In this document: in pieces, positions 27,142 to 35,971 of the stretch
Numbering within the stretch: the first letter of the stretch is position 1
Layout: each line of letters starts with the position of its first letter
The notes under the pieces: generated by a model
Database searches by the model: none
What the model was told of the DNA's origin: nothing
What the model saw: the letters and a program-made list of their open reading frames with translations, nothing else
Assembly (NCBI GenBank): GCA_016722075.1
Contig: JADKGW010000001.1
Coordinates: 124,001-188,000, forward strand
Direction: 5' to 3'
Origin: Candidatus Kouleothrix ribensis
GTDB taxonomy: Bacteria > Chloroflexota > Chloroflexia > Chloroflexales > Roseiflexaceae
DNA: 64,000 nucleotides
Made by a program: the position numbers and the translations under genes

Positions 27142-27770
27142 GCAGGAGAGCGGGAGAGGGGGAGACGGGGAGGCGGGGAGACAGTCTCGTATCTCGTGTC
27201 TCGCCTCTCGTGTCTCGTGTCTCGTGTCACTGTGGACGCAGGCGAAGCGCCGATGACCAGGAGAGCGGGAGACGGGGAGGCGGGGAGACAGTCTCGTATC
27301 TCGTGTCTCGCCTCTCGTGTCTCGCCTCTCGTGTCTCGTGTCTCGTGTCACTGTGGAAGCAGGCGAAGCGCCGATGAGCAGGAGAGCGGGAGAGGGGAAG
27401 ACGGGGAGGCGGGGAGACAGTCTCGTATCTCGTGTCTCGCCTCTCGTGTCTCGCCTCTCGTGTCTCGTGTCTCGTGTCACTGTGGAAGCAGGCGAAGCGC
27501 CGATGACCAGGAGAGGGGGAGGCGGGGAGACAGTCTCGTATCTCGTGTCTCGCCTCTCGTGTCTCGCCTCTCGTGTCTCGTGTCTCGTGTCACTGTGGAA
27601 GCAGGCGAAGCGCCGACGACCAGGAGAGGGGGAGACGGGGAGGCGGGGAGACAGTCTCGTATCTCGTGTCTCGCCTCTCGTGTCTCGTGTCTCGTGTCTC
27701 GTGTCTCGCCTCTCGTGTCTCGCCTCTCGTGTCTCGTGTCTCGCCTCTCGTATCTCGTGTCTCGTGTCAC
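27118..27770. repeat. Five-unit composite minisatellite that includes the end of the RraA gene
   Basis: Units begin near 27121, 27236, 27357, 27486 and 27599, spaced 113-129 bp. Each has GCAGGCGAAGCGCCGATGA (identical to the last codons and stop of the preceding gene), a GA-rich block of GGGAGAGC/GGGGAGGC type, the palindromic junction GAGACAGTCTC, and a CT-rich block of TCTCGTGTCTCGCC units ending CACTGTGG. In the last unit TGA has become CGA. The block fills the 642-bp gap; no gene is seen in it. Confidence 0.95.
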
Positions 27771-27783
27771 TAAGGGAGGGTAT

Positions 27784-29097
27784 ATGAGCGACCCGAACAC
27801 TCCCCAACCTGAAGATCACGTGCGTACCTCCTCGCGCCCGAGCGAGCTACGCATTACCGACATGCGCACGGCCACGGTTGGCTGGGACACCTGGTTCTTC
27901 ACGATCATCCGGATCGACACGAACCAGGGCCTCAGCGGCTACGGCGAGGTGCGCGACCTGGCGAGCAAGAACTATGCGCTGGCGCTCAAGCCGCGCGTGC
28001 TGGGCGAGAACCCCTGCAACCTCGACCGAATCTTCCGCAAGATCAAGCAGTTTGGCCACCACGGCCGCCAGGCCGGCGGCGTGTGTGCGGTCGAGATGGC
28101 GCTGCTCGACCTGGCCGGCAAGGCCTACGGCGTGCCGGCCTACGCGCTGGCCGGCGGCAAGTTTCGCGACCGCATCCGCATGTATTGCGATACGCCCAAC
28201 GAGCCAACCGGCGCGGCCATGGGCAAACGGCTGCAAGAGCGGCTCGAGCGCGGCTTCACCATGCTCAAGATGGACCTGGGCGTGCAGCCGCTGATTGGCG
28301 TGAAAGACGCGCTGAGCTGGCCGCAGGGCATGCTACCGGGCGACCCCGACGACAAACTCGAGCGCATGCTCAACCTGCACACGCTGATGCACCCGTTCAC
28401 GCACGTGCGCCTGACACCCAAGGGCATCGCGCTGATCTGCGAGTACGTCGAGCAGGTGCGCGCGGTAGTGGGCAACGAGGTGCCGATCGCGGCCGATCAT
28501 TTCGGCCATATCGGCGTCGACGACTGCATCCGGCTGGGCCAGGCGCTCGAACCCTACAACCTGGCCTGGCTGGAAGACCTGGTGCCGTGGCAGTATACCG
28601 ACATGTGGGTGCAGATCGAGCGCGCGCTGCACACCCCGGTGTGTACCGGCGAAGACATCTACCTGAAAGACGGCTTCCGGCCACTGCTCGAGGCCCGCGC
28701 GGTCAATGTTATACACCCCGACCTGGCCACCAGCGGCGGGATTCTCGAGACCAAGCGGATCGGCGACATGGCCCAGGAGCATGGCATCAGCATGGCCCTG
28801 CACATGGCCGGCACGCCGATCAGCACCATGGCCAGCGTCCACTGCGCCGCCGCCACCGAGAACTTTATCGCGCTCGAGCATCATTTCAGCGAGGTTCCAT
28901 TCTGGGGCGATTTGATCGACGGCGTGCCCAAGCCGATCATCCAGGGCGGCTACATTAGCGTGCCCGACGCGCCCGGCCTGGGCTTCGAGATCAACGAAGA
29001 TGCGATCAGGGCGCACCTGGTCGCGTGGGATCAGGGTTTGTTCGCGCCCACACCCGAGTGGGATCGCATCCACAGCCACGATCGGCTCTGGTCGTAA
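27784..29097 (+). CDS. Mandelate racemase/muconate lactonizing family protein
   Basis: A 437-residue enolase-superfamily enzyme. Catalytic stations are AADHFGHIG, WLEDLVPW, TGEDIYL and ALHMAGTPIS. The capping domain begins after about 25 unconserved residues. It belongs to a sugar-acid dehydratase-like branch different from the other three in the window; the substrate is unknown. The ATG at 27784 is preceded by AGGGAGGG; a longer open frame through the upstream minisatellite is rejected. It is followed by 325 bp of hairpin and 27-bp repeats. Confidence 0.87.
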   Translation: MSDPNTPQPEDHVRTSSRPSELRITDMRTATVGWDTWFFTIIRIDTNQGLSGYGEVRDLASKNYALALKPRVLGENPCNLDRIFRKIKQFGHHGRQAGGVCAVEMALLDLAGKAYGVPAYALAGGKFRDRIRMYCDTPNEPTGAAMGKRLQERLERGFTMLKMDLGVQPLIGVKDALSWPQGMLPGDPDDKLERMLNLHTLMHPFTHVRLTPKGIALICEYVEQVRAVVGNEVPIAADHFGHIGVDDCIRLGQALEPYNLAWLEDLVPWQYTDMWVQIERALHTPVCTGEDIYLKDGFRPLLEARAVNVIHPDLATSGGILETKRIGDMAQEHGISMALHMAGTPISTMASVHCAAATENFIALEHHFSEVPFWGDLIDGVPKPIIQGGYISVPDAPGLGFEINEDAIRAHLVAWDQGLFAPTPEWDRIHSHDRLWS

Positions 29098-29153
29098 TCT
29101 AGTTTGGCACTCCCTACCCCTAACTCCGGCGCCTCAAGGGGCGAGGGTCCAAC

Positions 29154-29198
29154 CTGTTGTCCAGGTGGGGCAGCAAAGCCGCCCCACCTGGACAACAG
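29154..29198. other. Perfect 18-bp stem hairpin downstream of the enolase-family gene
   Basis: CTGTTGTCCAGGTGGGGC (29154-29171) is inverted exactly at 29181-29198, with a 9-nt loop. It lies 56 bp after the stop of the preceding gene and just before a 20-bp palindrome (29207-29226) and the 27-bp repeats. No T-run follows. The first 50 bp of the gap hold nothing recognisable. Confidence 0.75.
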
Positions 29199-29216
29199 GA
29201 ATGTAAAGACGCGCTG

Positions 29217-29405
29217 CAGCGCGTCTCGCTATATCATCCAAAGCAGCGCGTCTCGCTATATCATCCAAAGCAGCGCGTCTCGCTAGGTCATCCAAAGCAG
29301 CGCGTCGCGCTAGGTCATCCAAAGCAGCGCGTCTCGCTAGGTCATCCAAAGCAGCGCGTCTCGCTAGGTCATCCAAAGCAGCGCGTCTCGCTAGGTCATC
29401 CAAAG
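29217..29405. repeat. Seven tandem 27-bp direct repeats
   Basis: Units start at 29217, 29244, 29271, 29298, 29325, 29352 and 29379, each CAGCGCGTCTCGCTA followed by TATCATCCAAAG or GGTCATCCAAAG. The units are contiguous, with no spacers. The first unit forms the right half of a perfect palindrome, AGACGCGCTGCAGCGCGTCT, at 29207-29226. 27 bp is nine codons, so both strands stay open through it without coding. Confidence 0.97.
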
Positions 29406-29422
29406 CAGAATAGGAAGAGTCT

Positions 29423-30679
29423 ATGAAAATAACCAAAGTCCGGTCGATCCTGACCGCGCCTGAGGGCATCGCGCTGGTGGTTGTGAAGGTCGAGACCGAC
29501 CAGGACGGCCTGTATGGCCTGGGCTGCGCCACCTTCACCCAGCGTGCCACGGTGGTGGCCAAGGCGGTCGACGACTACCTCGACCCGTTGATGCAGGGCC
29601 GCGACCCGCGCAATATCGAAGATCTCTGGCACATGATGTACGTCAACTCGTACTGGCGCAACAGCGGTGTGCTGAACAATGCGATCAGCGGTGTCGATAT
29701 GGCCCTGTGGGACATCAAGGGCAAGCTCGCGAATATGCCAGTGTACGACCTGCTGGGCGGCAAGTGCCGCGAGGCCGCGATGGTCTATCGCCACGCCGAT
29801 GGCCGCGACCCGCAGGAGGTGCTCGAGAACGTGATCGCGTACCAGGAGCAGGGCTACCTGGCGGTGCGCTGCCAGATGGGTGGCTACGGCGGCCGTGTGA
29901 AAGACATCACCGCTGCGACCGCGCTGCCCAGCAAAGACGCGCCGCAGGCAACCCACCGTATGAAGACGCTCGACCGGCCGAATAGCGCATTTCCCGGCGC
30001 CTACTACGACGCCGACGCCTACGCGCGCTCGATCCCGCCGCTGTTCGAGTATGTGCGCGCCAAGCTCGGCTTCGACCTGTTTCTGCTGCACGACATCCAC
30101 GAGCGCATCGCGCCGATCGACGCCATTCGCATGGCCAAGGCGCTCGAGCCATACCGGCTGTTCTTCCTCGAAGATCCGCTGGCGCCCGATCAGATCGAGT
30201 GGTTCAGGCGGCTGCGCGAGCAGAGCGCCACGCCGATCGCTATGGGCGAGCTGCACAACAACCCGCTCGAGTGGCGCCCGCTGATCGCCGAGCAGCTGAT
30301 CGACTTCATCCGCGCGCATATCTCGCAGATCGGTGGCCTGAGCCCGGCGCGCAAGCTGGCCGCGCTGTGCGAGTCGTTTGGCGTGCGCACGGCCTGGCAC
30401 GGCCCCGGCGATGTCTCGCCGATCGGCCATGCCGCTAACTTGCACCTCGACCTGGCATGCCACAACTTTGGCATCCAGGAGGTGATTAACTTTAGCGAGG
30501 CGCTCTACGAGGTGTTTCCCGGCACGCCCGAGCTGCGCGACGGCTATGTGTGGGCCAACGATCGGCCCGGCTGGGGTGTGGATATCGACGAGCAGGCTGC
30601 GGCGAAATATCCGATCAGTGTCGTGCCGATCGAGTGGACGCAGAGCCGCTGGCCCGACGGCAGCCTGTGGACGCCCTAG
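29423..30679 (+). CDS. RspA/ManD-like D-mannonate dehydratase (enolase superfamily)
   Basis: A 418-residue protein of the RspA branch. Stations are LLHDIHERIAP, FFLEDPLAPDQIEWF, MGELHNNPLEW, and AWHGPGDVSPIGHAAN; the last is diagnostic of RspA/ManD proteins. Characterised members dehydrate D-mannonate or D-gluconate with differing efficiency, some very poorly. With UxuA-like protein at 24246 it may duplicate the mannonate step or act on a related hexonate. The ATG at 29423 lies 12 bp after AGGAAG, right after the 27-bp repeat array. Confidence 0.88.
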   Translation: MKITKVRSILTAPEGIALVVVKVETDQDGLYGLGCATFTQRATVVAKAVDDYLDPLMQGRDPRNIEDLWHMMYVNSYWRNSGVLNNAISGVDMALWDIKGKLANMPVYDLLGGKCREAAMVYRHADGRDPQEVLENVIAYQEQGYLAVRCQMGGYGGRVKDITAATALPSKDAPQATHRMKTLDRPNSAFPGAYYDADAYARSIPPLFEYVRAKLGFDLFLLHDIHERIAPIDAIRMAKALEPYRLFFLEDPLAPDQIEWFRRLREQSATPIAMGELHNNPLEWRPLIAEQLIDFIRAHISQIGGLSPARKLAALCESFGVRTAWHGPGDVSPIGHAANLHLDLACHNFGIQEVINFSEALYEVFPGTPELRDGYVWANDRPGWGVDIDEQAAAKYPISVVPIEWTQSRWPDGSLWTP

Positions 30680-30746
30680 CGGCAGGGGCCGGGGGCACCA
30701 CGCTACCAGGGAGTGGGTAGAAGTACCTGTTCAGACGTACGAGGTT

Positions 30747-30820
30747 GGGACGCGGACGAGCACGGACGAACGCGGATAGCGTACGCTCCGTCTGCGTTCG
30801 TCCGCGTGTGTCTGCGTCCC
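30747..30820. repeat. Large imperfect palindrome of GGACGAACGCGGA units
   Basis: GGGACGC-GGACG---CGGACGAACGC on the left (30747-30780) pairs with GCGTTCGTCCGCG---GCGTCCC on the right (30785-30820), giving a long hairpin with few mismatches around GATAGCGTACGC. It sits in the 307-bp gap after the ManD-like gene; the rest of that gap holds the promoter at 30859 and nothing else recognised. Confidence 0.75.
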
Positions 30821-30858
30821 TGTACCCCAACAGTGAACACCTTCGGGTAGAACACAGG

Positions 30859-30887
30859 TTGACATTAGCACATATGTTTGCTATGAT
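30859..30887 (+). promoter_or_regulatory. Sigma-70-type promoter for the TfoX-like gene
   Basis: TTGACA at 30859-30864, a 17-bp spacer and TATGAT at 30882-30887. It is 100 bp upstream of the ATG at 30987 and is one of the best promoter matches in the window. Confidence 0.72.
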
Positions 30888-30986
30888 GGCCTACCTGCAC
30901 AAGCGATGATCGCTACCTGGCTGCGCGGTGGCCTGGGCGGGTGCAGCCGGCCGGCCGTCGCGTACCCAATTATTCGGGAGCTCACT

Positions 30987-31316
30987 ATGGCCTACGACGA
31001 GCGGCTGGCGTTGCGTGTGCGCGCGCTCCTAGCCGGCCAAGCGGTGCTGGACGAGAAGAAAATGTTTGGCGGGCTAACGTTTATGGTCAACGGCCATATG
31101 TGCTGTGGCATCCTTGGCGACGAGCTGATGCTGCGGGTTGGCCCTGAGCAGCATGGGGCGATGCTGGCACACGAACACGCGCGCGCGATGGATTTCACCG
31201 GGCGGCGCATGCGCGGGATGGTGATGGTGGCTCCGGCGGGCCTGGCCTCGGACGAGGCGTTGGCCGCGTGGCTGCGGCCGGCGCTCGGCTTCGTATCCAC
31301 GCTGCCACCAAAATAA
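30987..31316 (+). CDS. TfoX/Sxy N-terminal domain protein
   Basis: A 109-residue single-domain protein. The pattern VLDEKKMFGGLTFMVNGHMCCGILGDELMLRVG matches the TfoX N-terminal domain family. In gammaproteobacteria TfoX/Sxy activates competence genes with CRP, but stand-alone N-terminal domains are widespread and of unknown function; no competence genes are near. CGGGAG lies 6 bp before the ATG at 30987. It has its own strong promoter and looks monocistronic. Confidence 0.85.
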   Translation: MAYDERLALRVRALLAGQAVLDEKKMFGGLTFMVNGHMCCGILGDELMLRVGPEQHGAMLAHEHARAMDFTGRRMRGMVMVAPAGLASDEALAAWLRPALGFVSTLPPK

Positions 31317-31378
31317 GCAGGCGCAGACGCAACGGATCGCGTCTGTACTTGCGTATTGCTCGCTTGCGGTGGCTCTCC

Positions 31379-31424
31379 AGGGTTTTCGCCCAGCACGCCG
31401 GGCGACGTGGACACCTCCCCGTCC
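31379..31424. repeat. Dispersed intergenic repeat AGGGTTTTCGCCC, copy 1
   Basis: Bases 31379-31408 match 53465-53494 at 27 of 30 positions; both are followed by short C-rich tracts. It lies in the 325-bp gap 31317-31641. The rest of that gap holds a small stem (GACGCAACGGATCGCGTC region near 31325) and the promoter at 31538-31566, with no gene seen. Confidence 0.6.
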
Positions 31425-31537
31425 GTCCCTGGTAGGAGCGGGGGCGGGCCGCTGGCGCCCTGATGCGGCCGTGTACAAACCCTATGTGGCCTGCGCGGCT
31501 TTGCGCTGGGGTACAACCCCGGCGCCCCGGCGACTGC

Positions 31538-31566
31538 CTGCAAGCAAACCCAAATCCGTATATAAT
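31538..31566 (+). promoter_or_regulatory. Possible promoter of the phospholipase D-like gene
   Basis: A perfect TATAAT at 31561-31566 has only a weak -35 (CTGCAA, 31538-31543) at 17 bp. The leader to the ATG at 31642 would be about 70 nt. Confidence 0.4.
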
Positions 31567-31641
31567 CACCTGACGCTGGCGGTGCGCTGGTACAACCACG
31601 TTACGTTGTGCTGGCCCGGCATGTGTATGTACGGAGGAGCC

Positions 31642-33189
31642 ATGCTCGACAATGCCGAAGCGCCGGTTTTGCGCTCTGAGTGGGCCGCCGTCCCCCGCAG
31701 CAGCCGGCTCAACCGCGCGCTGACGCGTGTGAGCGATGCGCCGCTGCGCACCGGCAATGCCCTGACGCTGCTGCATAACGGCTCGGAGACGTACGAGGAC
31801 TGGCTGGCCGCGATCGGCCGGGCGCAGCACTGGGTGCATCTCGAGAACTATATCTTCAAGGCCGATACGATCGGCCGGCGCTTCGCCGATGCGCTGGCCG
31901 AGCGCGCTGCTGCCGGCGTGCGCGTGCGCGTGCTATACGACTGGTTTGGCTCGCTCGATGTGCCGCGCTCGTTCTGGCGCGCGCTCCGGCAAGCTGGTGT
32001 CGATGTACGTGCCTTCAACCCGCTGACGATCGGCGCACCGTTTGATGTGATTCACCGCGACCACCGCAAGCTGCTGACGGTCGATGGCAGGTATGCCTCG
32101 GTTGGCGGCGTGTGCATCGCCGACCCGTGGCTCGATCGCTCGCCCGTCACCGGGCTGCCCTACCGCGACACGGCCGTGCGCGTGCTGGGGCCGGCGGTCG
32201 CCGACCTCGATCGTGCCTTTGCGGATGTCTGGCATGTGGCTGGGCCACCGCTGCCACCCGACGAGCGGCCGGCGCTTGCGAGCATCGGGCCGGCCGGCCA
32301 GGTGTCGGCGCGCGTGATCGTGCAAGAGCCCGAGCGCATGCGCATGCTGCGGGTGTTCCAGGTGATCCTGGCCGCTGTCGAGCGGCGCGTCTGGATCGCC
32401 GATGCCTACTTCCTGGCGGCGCCGATCTTGCGCGAGGCGCTGATGGCCGCCGCGCGTGATGGCATTGATGTGCGCATCCTGCTGCCGGCTACCAACGACC
32501 TGCCCATGGTCGGCGCGATGTCGCGCTATGGCTACCAGCCGCTGATCGAGGCCGGCGTGCAGATCTGGGAGTATGCCGGGCTGATGATGCACGCCAAGAC
32601 GACCGTGGCCGACGGCTGGTGGGCGCGGGTTGGCTCGACCAATCTGAATGTCACTGGTCTGCAGACCAACTGGGAGATCGATCTGGTGGCCGAGGATGTG
32701 GCGTTCGGCGCGGCGATGGAGCGCATGTACGAAGACGACCTGGCCCACGCGCGTGAGATTCGTATGAGCGGAGTGCGTAAGCTGCGCCCGCGCCCCGCCC
32801 GCCCCGAGAGCCGGGCCGAGCGGATGGCGCGCCGGCACCGCCTGGGCGGCAGCGCGCAGGCCAGTGTTGCGATGGCGCGCGTCGGCGCAGCCTTGCAGAC
32901 GGCCGGCAGTGAGACGCTGAAGAACGAGGATCGCACGATTGGGACGCTGATCGGCGCGGCACTGCTGACTCTGTCGCTGCTGTTCGCGCGCTTCCCACGC
33001 CTGTTTGCCTGGCCGCTGGCGCTGATCGGCGGCTTGCTGGGCGGCATCACGCTGACGCGCGCCATCCGCCCGCCGCAATCGGCCGGCCGGCTGCCGGTAC
33101 ACCGGCGCTCCGAGCGCTTCCGGCTGGCCAGCTGGCGCCTGACCCACCACGGGCGCCGGCGCCGCCGGCGCCGCCTGGCGCTTGGCTAG
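31642..33189 (+). CDS. Phospholipase D-family protein, cardiolipin-synthase-like
   Basis: A 515-residue enzyme with two complete HKD motifs: His141-Lys143-Asp148 (HRKLLTVD) and His317-Lys319-Asp324 (HAKTTVAD). It would transfer phosphatidyl groups between phospholipids through a phospho-histidine intermediate. Unlike E. coli ClsA it lacks N-terminal membrane helices; instead two hydrophobic segments lie near residues 435-470, before a very basic Arg-rich tail. GGAGGAG lies 3 bp before the ATG at 31642, and longer frames have no support. The next gene starts 22 bp after its stop. Confidence 0.87.
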   Translation: MLDNAEAPVLRSEWAAVPRSSRLNRALTRVSDAPLRTGNALTLLHNGSETYEDWLAAIGRAQHWVHLENYIFKADTIGRRFADALAERAAAGVRVRVLYDWFGSLDVPRSFWRALRQAGVDVRAFNPLTIGAPFDVIHRDHRKLLTVDGRYASVGGVCIADPWLDRSPVTGLPYRDTAVRVLGPAVADLDRAFADVWHVAGPPLPPDERPALASIGPAGQVSARVIVQEPERMRMLRVFQVILAAVERRVWIADAYFLAAPILREALMAAARDGIDVRILLPATNDLPMVGAMSRYGYQPLIEAGVQIWEYAGLMMHAKTTVADGWWARVGSTNLNVTGLQTNWEIDLVAEDVAFGAAMERMYEDDLAHAREIRMSGVRKLRPRPARPESRAERMARRHRLGGSAQASVAMARVGAALQTAGSETLKNEDRTIGTLIGAALLTLSLLFARFPRLFAWPLALIGGLLGGITLTRAIRPPQSAGRLPVHRRSERFRLASWRLTHHGRRRRRRRLALG

Positions 33190-33211
33190 GGTAGCGCTAC
33201 CTGAGGATTCC

Positions 33212-35791
33212 ATGCGGGTTCAATTCCTAGGCGGCGCCAGCGGTGTCGGTGCCACCTGCCAGCTCGTCACGATCGGCTCGCGCCATGTGCTGGTCGATGC
33301 CGGCGTGCGCGTCGACGCGGCCGACCGGCTGCCCGACCTGGCGGCGCTCGACGGGGTGCCGCTCGCCGCGATTCTGATCACGCATGCGCACGCCGATCAT
33401 ATCGGCGCGCTGCCGCTGGTGGCGGCTCGCTACCCGGCCACGCCGATCTACGCCAGCCCGGCCACCATCCGCCTGATGGAGGTGATGCTCGGCGACGCCG
33501 TGCGCGTGATGGCCCGCCGGGCTGCCGACGAGCTCGAGCTGCCGCTGTACGACCAGGCGCTGGTGGCGGCGGCATTGCGCCAGCTGCGCCCGCTGCAGCC
33601 CGGCGCACAGGCGCTGGCCGAACTGCCCGAGGTGGCGGTATATGCCCAGCGGGCCGGCCATATCGCCGGCGCGGTCAGCCTGGGCTTCGAGGCTGCCGAT
33701 GGGCGGCTGGTGATCTCGGGCGATGTCAGCGCCACCCCGCAGCGTACCATCCTGGGCGCGGCCGTGCCCGCGCCGGCGCACCCCGACCTGCTGGTGCTCG
33801 AGAGTACCTACGGCGCCCGGCTGCACCCCAACCGCGCGCTCGAGGAGCGCAAGCTGGCCGAGGCGGTCGCGGCGGTGATCGCGCGCGGCGGGCACTGCCT
33901 GATCCCGGCCTTCGCACTCGGGCGCGCTCAGGAGATCATCCTCATTCTGCGGGCGGCCCAGCGCGACGGCCAGCTGCCCGCGTTTCCGATCGCGGTCGAT
34001 GGGCTGGTGCGCGCGGTGTGCGCGGCCTACGCATCCATCCCGGCCGCGCTGACGCCCGCGCTCAGCCGGCACATCCGCAATGGCGGCCGGCCGTTCTTCA
34101 GCAGCAGCATCCAGCCGATCGAGACACTCGCGCAGCGCGAGCAGGTGCTGGCCGGGCCGCCCGGCGCGATCATTGCCTCGTCGGGCATGCTCACGGGTGG
34201 CCCGTCGGTGTGGTATGCCGAGCGCCTGGCCGCGCATGCCCAGGCGGCGATCTTCTTCAGCGGCTACCTCGACGAAGAGGCGCCTGGCCGCCGCCTGCTG
34301 GCGCTGGCCGATGCGCCACCCGAGGCCCGCCGCATGACTTTCGGCGAACACAGCCTGGCGGTAGCCTGCCAGCTTGGGCGCTACAGCCTCAGCGCGCATG
34401 CCGATGGCGACGAGCTGGCCGCGATTGTGCGCGCGCTGCGCCCCAGGGCGGTGGCGCTGGTGCATGGCGATCCCGAGGCGCGCGCGGCGCTGGCGGCGCG
34501 GCTGCACGGCCTGGCCGAGGTGCTGACGCCTCAGGATGGCCAGTCGCTCGACCTGGCTGCGGCGCGCGGTGGCCGGCGGGTGGCGCTGGCGCTGCCGCCG
34601 GCTGGGGCGCCGGCCCCGCCCGGCCCGATCGGCGCGGGCGCTGCGCTCGACGCCGATGGGCTCGAGCTGCTGTGGGCTGCGCTGCGCGACGGCACCGGCG
34701 TGCAGGCGCTGAGCGTGCGCGAGCTGGCGCGCGCCTGGTATGGCCAGGCCATCGACGCACCGGCCGAGCAGCATGTGGCGGCTGTGCTCGACGCCGGCAG
34801 TGTCTATTTCGTGCCGTTGCCGCACGCGCCGGGGCTGTGGCGCCTGCCCGCGCCCACCGAGGTGCGGCGCGCCCAGGCCGCCCAGCAGGCCGGCATTACG
34901 CCAACCAGCGGGCGCCGCGATAGCGCCGCCATGCTGGCGCTGATCGACCGCGAGCTGGCCCACGCGCGCGATCTGTACCAGCGCAGCGTCGACCCGGCTA
35001 CCGGCGCGGTGACACTGCGCTACTTCTTCCCGCGTGTGGCTGCCGAGCGCGACGCCGCACCGATCGCGCGGATCGCCGCCGCACTGGGTGTGCCGGTGAG
35101 TGTATGGCCCCATCCGCATCAGGGCCAGCTGGCTGCCGCCGCACTGGCGGCCCTGCCCGCCGGCCTGCGCGCCGAGCGTGCGCCGGCAATCTTTCACGAC
35201 GAGGGCCGCGTCGAGCTGCGCTGCGCCGGGGCGGCCGAGCCGGATGCGATCACGGCCGCAGCGGCCGCATTCGCCGCGCAGACCGGGCTGGCGCTGACGA
35301 TTCGCACGCCCGATCTGCCAGGGGCTGCGCCGGCACGCCCCGCTGGCGAGCTGTTCGATCCGCCCGCCGCGACGCTGCGCGCCGAGGTCAACTATGCGCT
35401 CGACACCGCGCGGGCCTGGTTCGGCCCCGACACCGGCTGCTACAAGGTTAGCGCCGACCAGGCTGCCGGGTTGGTGACATTGCGCTTCACGTTCCCCGAC
35501 GTGGCCCGCACCCACTATCGCGCCGGCCTGGCCGGCCTGGCCGAGCATACCGGCTGGTCGGTGCGGGTCTGGCCCCAGCCGCACCAGGAATCGCTGATGC
35601 AGGCGGCCCGCCAGGCCCTGCCGCCTGGGCTGGTGGCGCTCGGCGCGCCGGCACTACAAAGCGCCAGCCGCGAGGTGGTGCTGAAAGTACAGGGCAGCGC
35701 CGCCGCAGCCGACCTGGCGGCTGCGGCCGATGCCTTTGCCGCGCAGACTGGCTGGCGCCTGGTGCTGCGCGGCGTGGCCGTTTCGGGCTAG
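33212..35791 (+). CDS. Beta-CASP metallo-hydrolase with duplicated C-terminal module
   Basis: An 859-residue protein. Residues 1-460 are a metallo-beta-lactamase/beta-CASP nuclease of the CPSF/RNA-exonuclease type: HAHADH at residues 58-63, GHIAGAVS, SGDVSATPQRT, ESTYGARLHPNR, SGMLTGG and SAHADGDEL. It should hydrolyse RNA phosphodiester bonds with two zinc ions. The C-terminal 285 residues contain two copies of an uncharacterised module (about 574-719 and 721-859) sharing VWPxPHQ (Trp632 and Trp787) and LPAGL/LPPGL. These may bind RNA or partners. GAGGA precedes the ATG at 33212. Confidence 0.87.
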   Translation: MRVQFLGGASGVGATCQLVTIGSRHVLVDAGVRVDAADRLPDLAALDGVPLAAILITHAHADHIGALPLVAARYPATPIYASPATIRLMEVMLGDAVRVMARRAADELELPLYDQALVAAALRQLRPLQPGAQALAELPEVAVYAQRAGHIAGAVSLGFEAADGRLVISGDVSATPQRTILGAAVPAPAHPDLLVLESTYGARLHPNRALEERKLAEAVAAVIARGGHCLIPAFALGRAQEIILILRAAQRDGQLPAFPIAVDGLVRAVCAAYASIPAALTPALSRHIRNGGRPFFSSSIQPIETLAQREQVLAGPPGAIIASSGMLTGGPSVWYAERLAAHAQAAIFFSGYLDEEAPGRRLLALADAPPEARRMTFGEHSLAVACQLGRYSLSAHADGDELAAIVRALRPRAVALVHGDPEARAALAARLHGLAEVLTPQDGQSLDLAAARGGRRVALALPPAGAPAPPGPIGAGAALDADGLELLWAALRDGTGVQALSVRELARAWYGQAIDAPAEQHVAAVLDAGSVYFVPLPHAPGLWRLPAPTEVRRAQAAQQAGITPTSGRRDSAAMLALIDRELAHARDLYQRSVDPATGAVTLRYFFPRVAAERDAAPIARIAAALGVPVSVWPHPHQGQLAAAALAALPAGLRAERAPAIFHDEGRVELRCAGAAEPDAITAAAAAFAAQTGLALTIRTPDLPGAAPARPAGELFDPPAATLRAEVNYALDTARAWFGPDTGCYKVSADQAAGLVTLRFTFPDVARTHYRAGLAGLAEHTGWSVRVWPQPHQESLMQAARQALPPGLVALGAPALQSASREVVLKVQGSAAAADLAAAADAFAAQTGWRLVLRGVAVSG

Positions 35792-35971
35792 GCCGCTCGG
35801 CGGCGTGCAATCGCTAATTAGGATGCGAAACTCAAAATCTGGAACTACACGAGCGGGTTATTTAACGTATACAGCGCCATGCGGGGCCGTTGCGGGTTGG
35901 CAGGGTACCGCCGTTCAAATATACACCCTGCACCCTGTAACCGGAATGCCACGCGCAAAACACGTGATCCA

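Noticed and set aside
27196..27783. N-terminal extension of the enolase-family gene through the minisatellite
   Set aside because: The extension encodes only repeated Ser-Arg-Val-Ser-type units; AGGGAGGG before the ATG at 27784 and family length support the shorter protein.
29217..29405. CRISPR-like array
   Set aside because: The 27-bp units are contiguous with no spacers, the leader is a plain palindrome and no cas genes are present.
33227..35584. Long antisense reading frame of about 785 codons
   Set aside because: It mirrors the beta-CASP gene; its composition (Arg/Gly/Gln/His-rich) is the usual antisense product of high-GC coding DNA and shows no domain.
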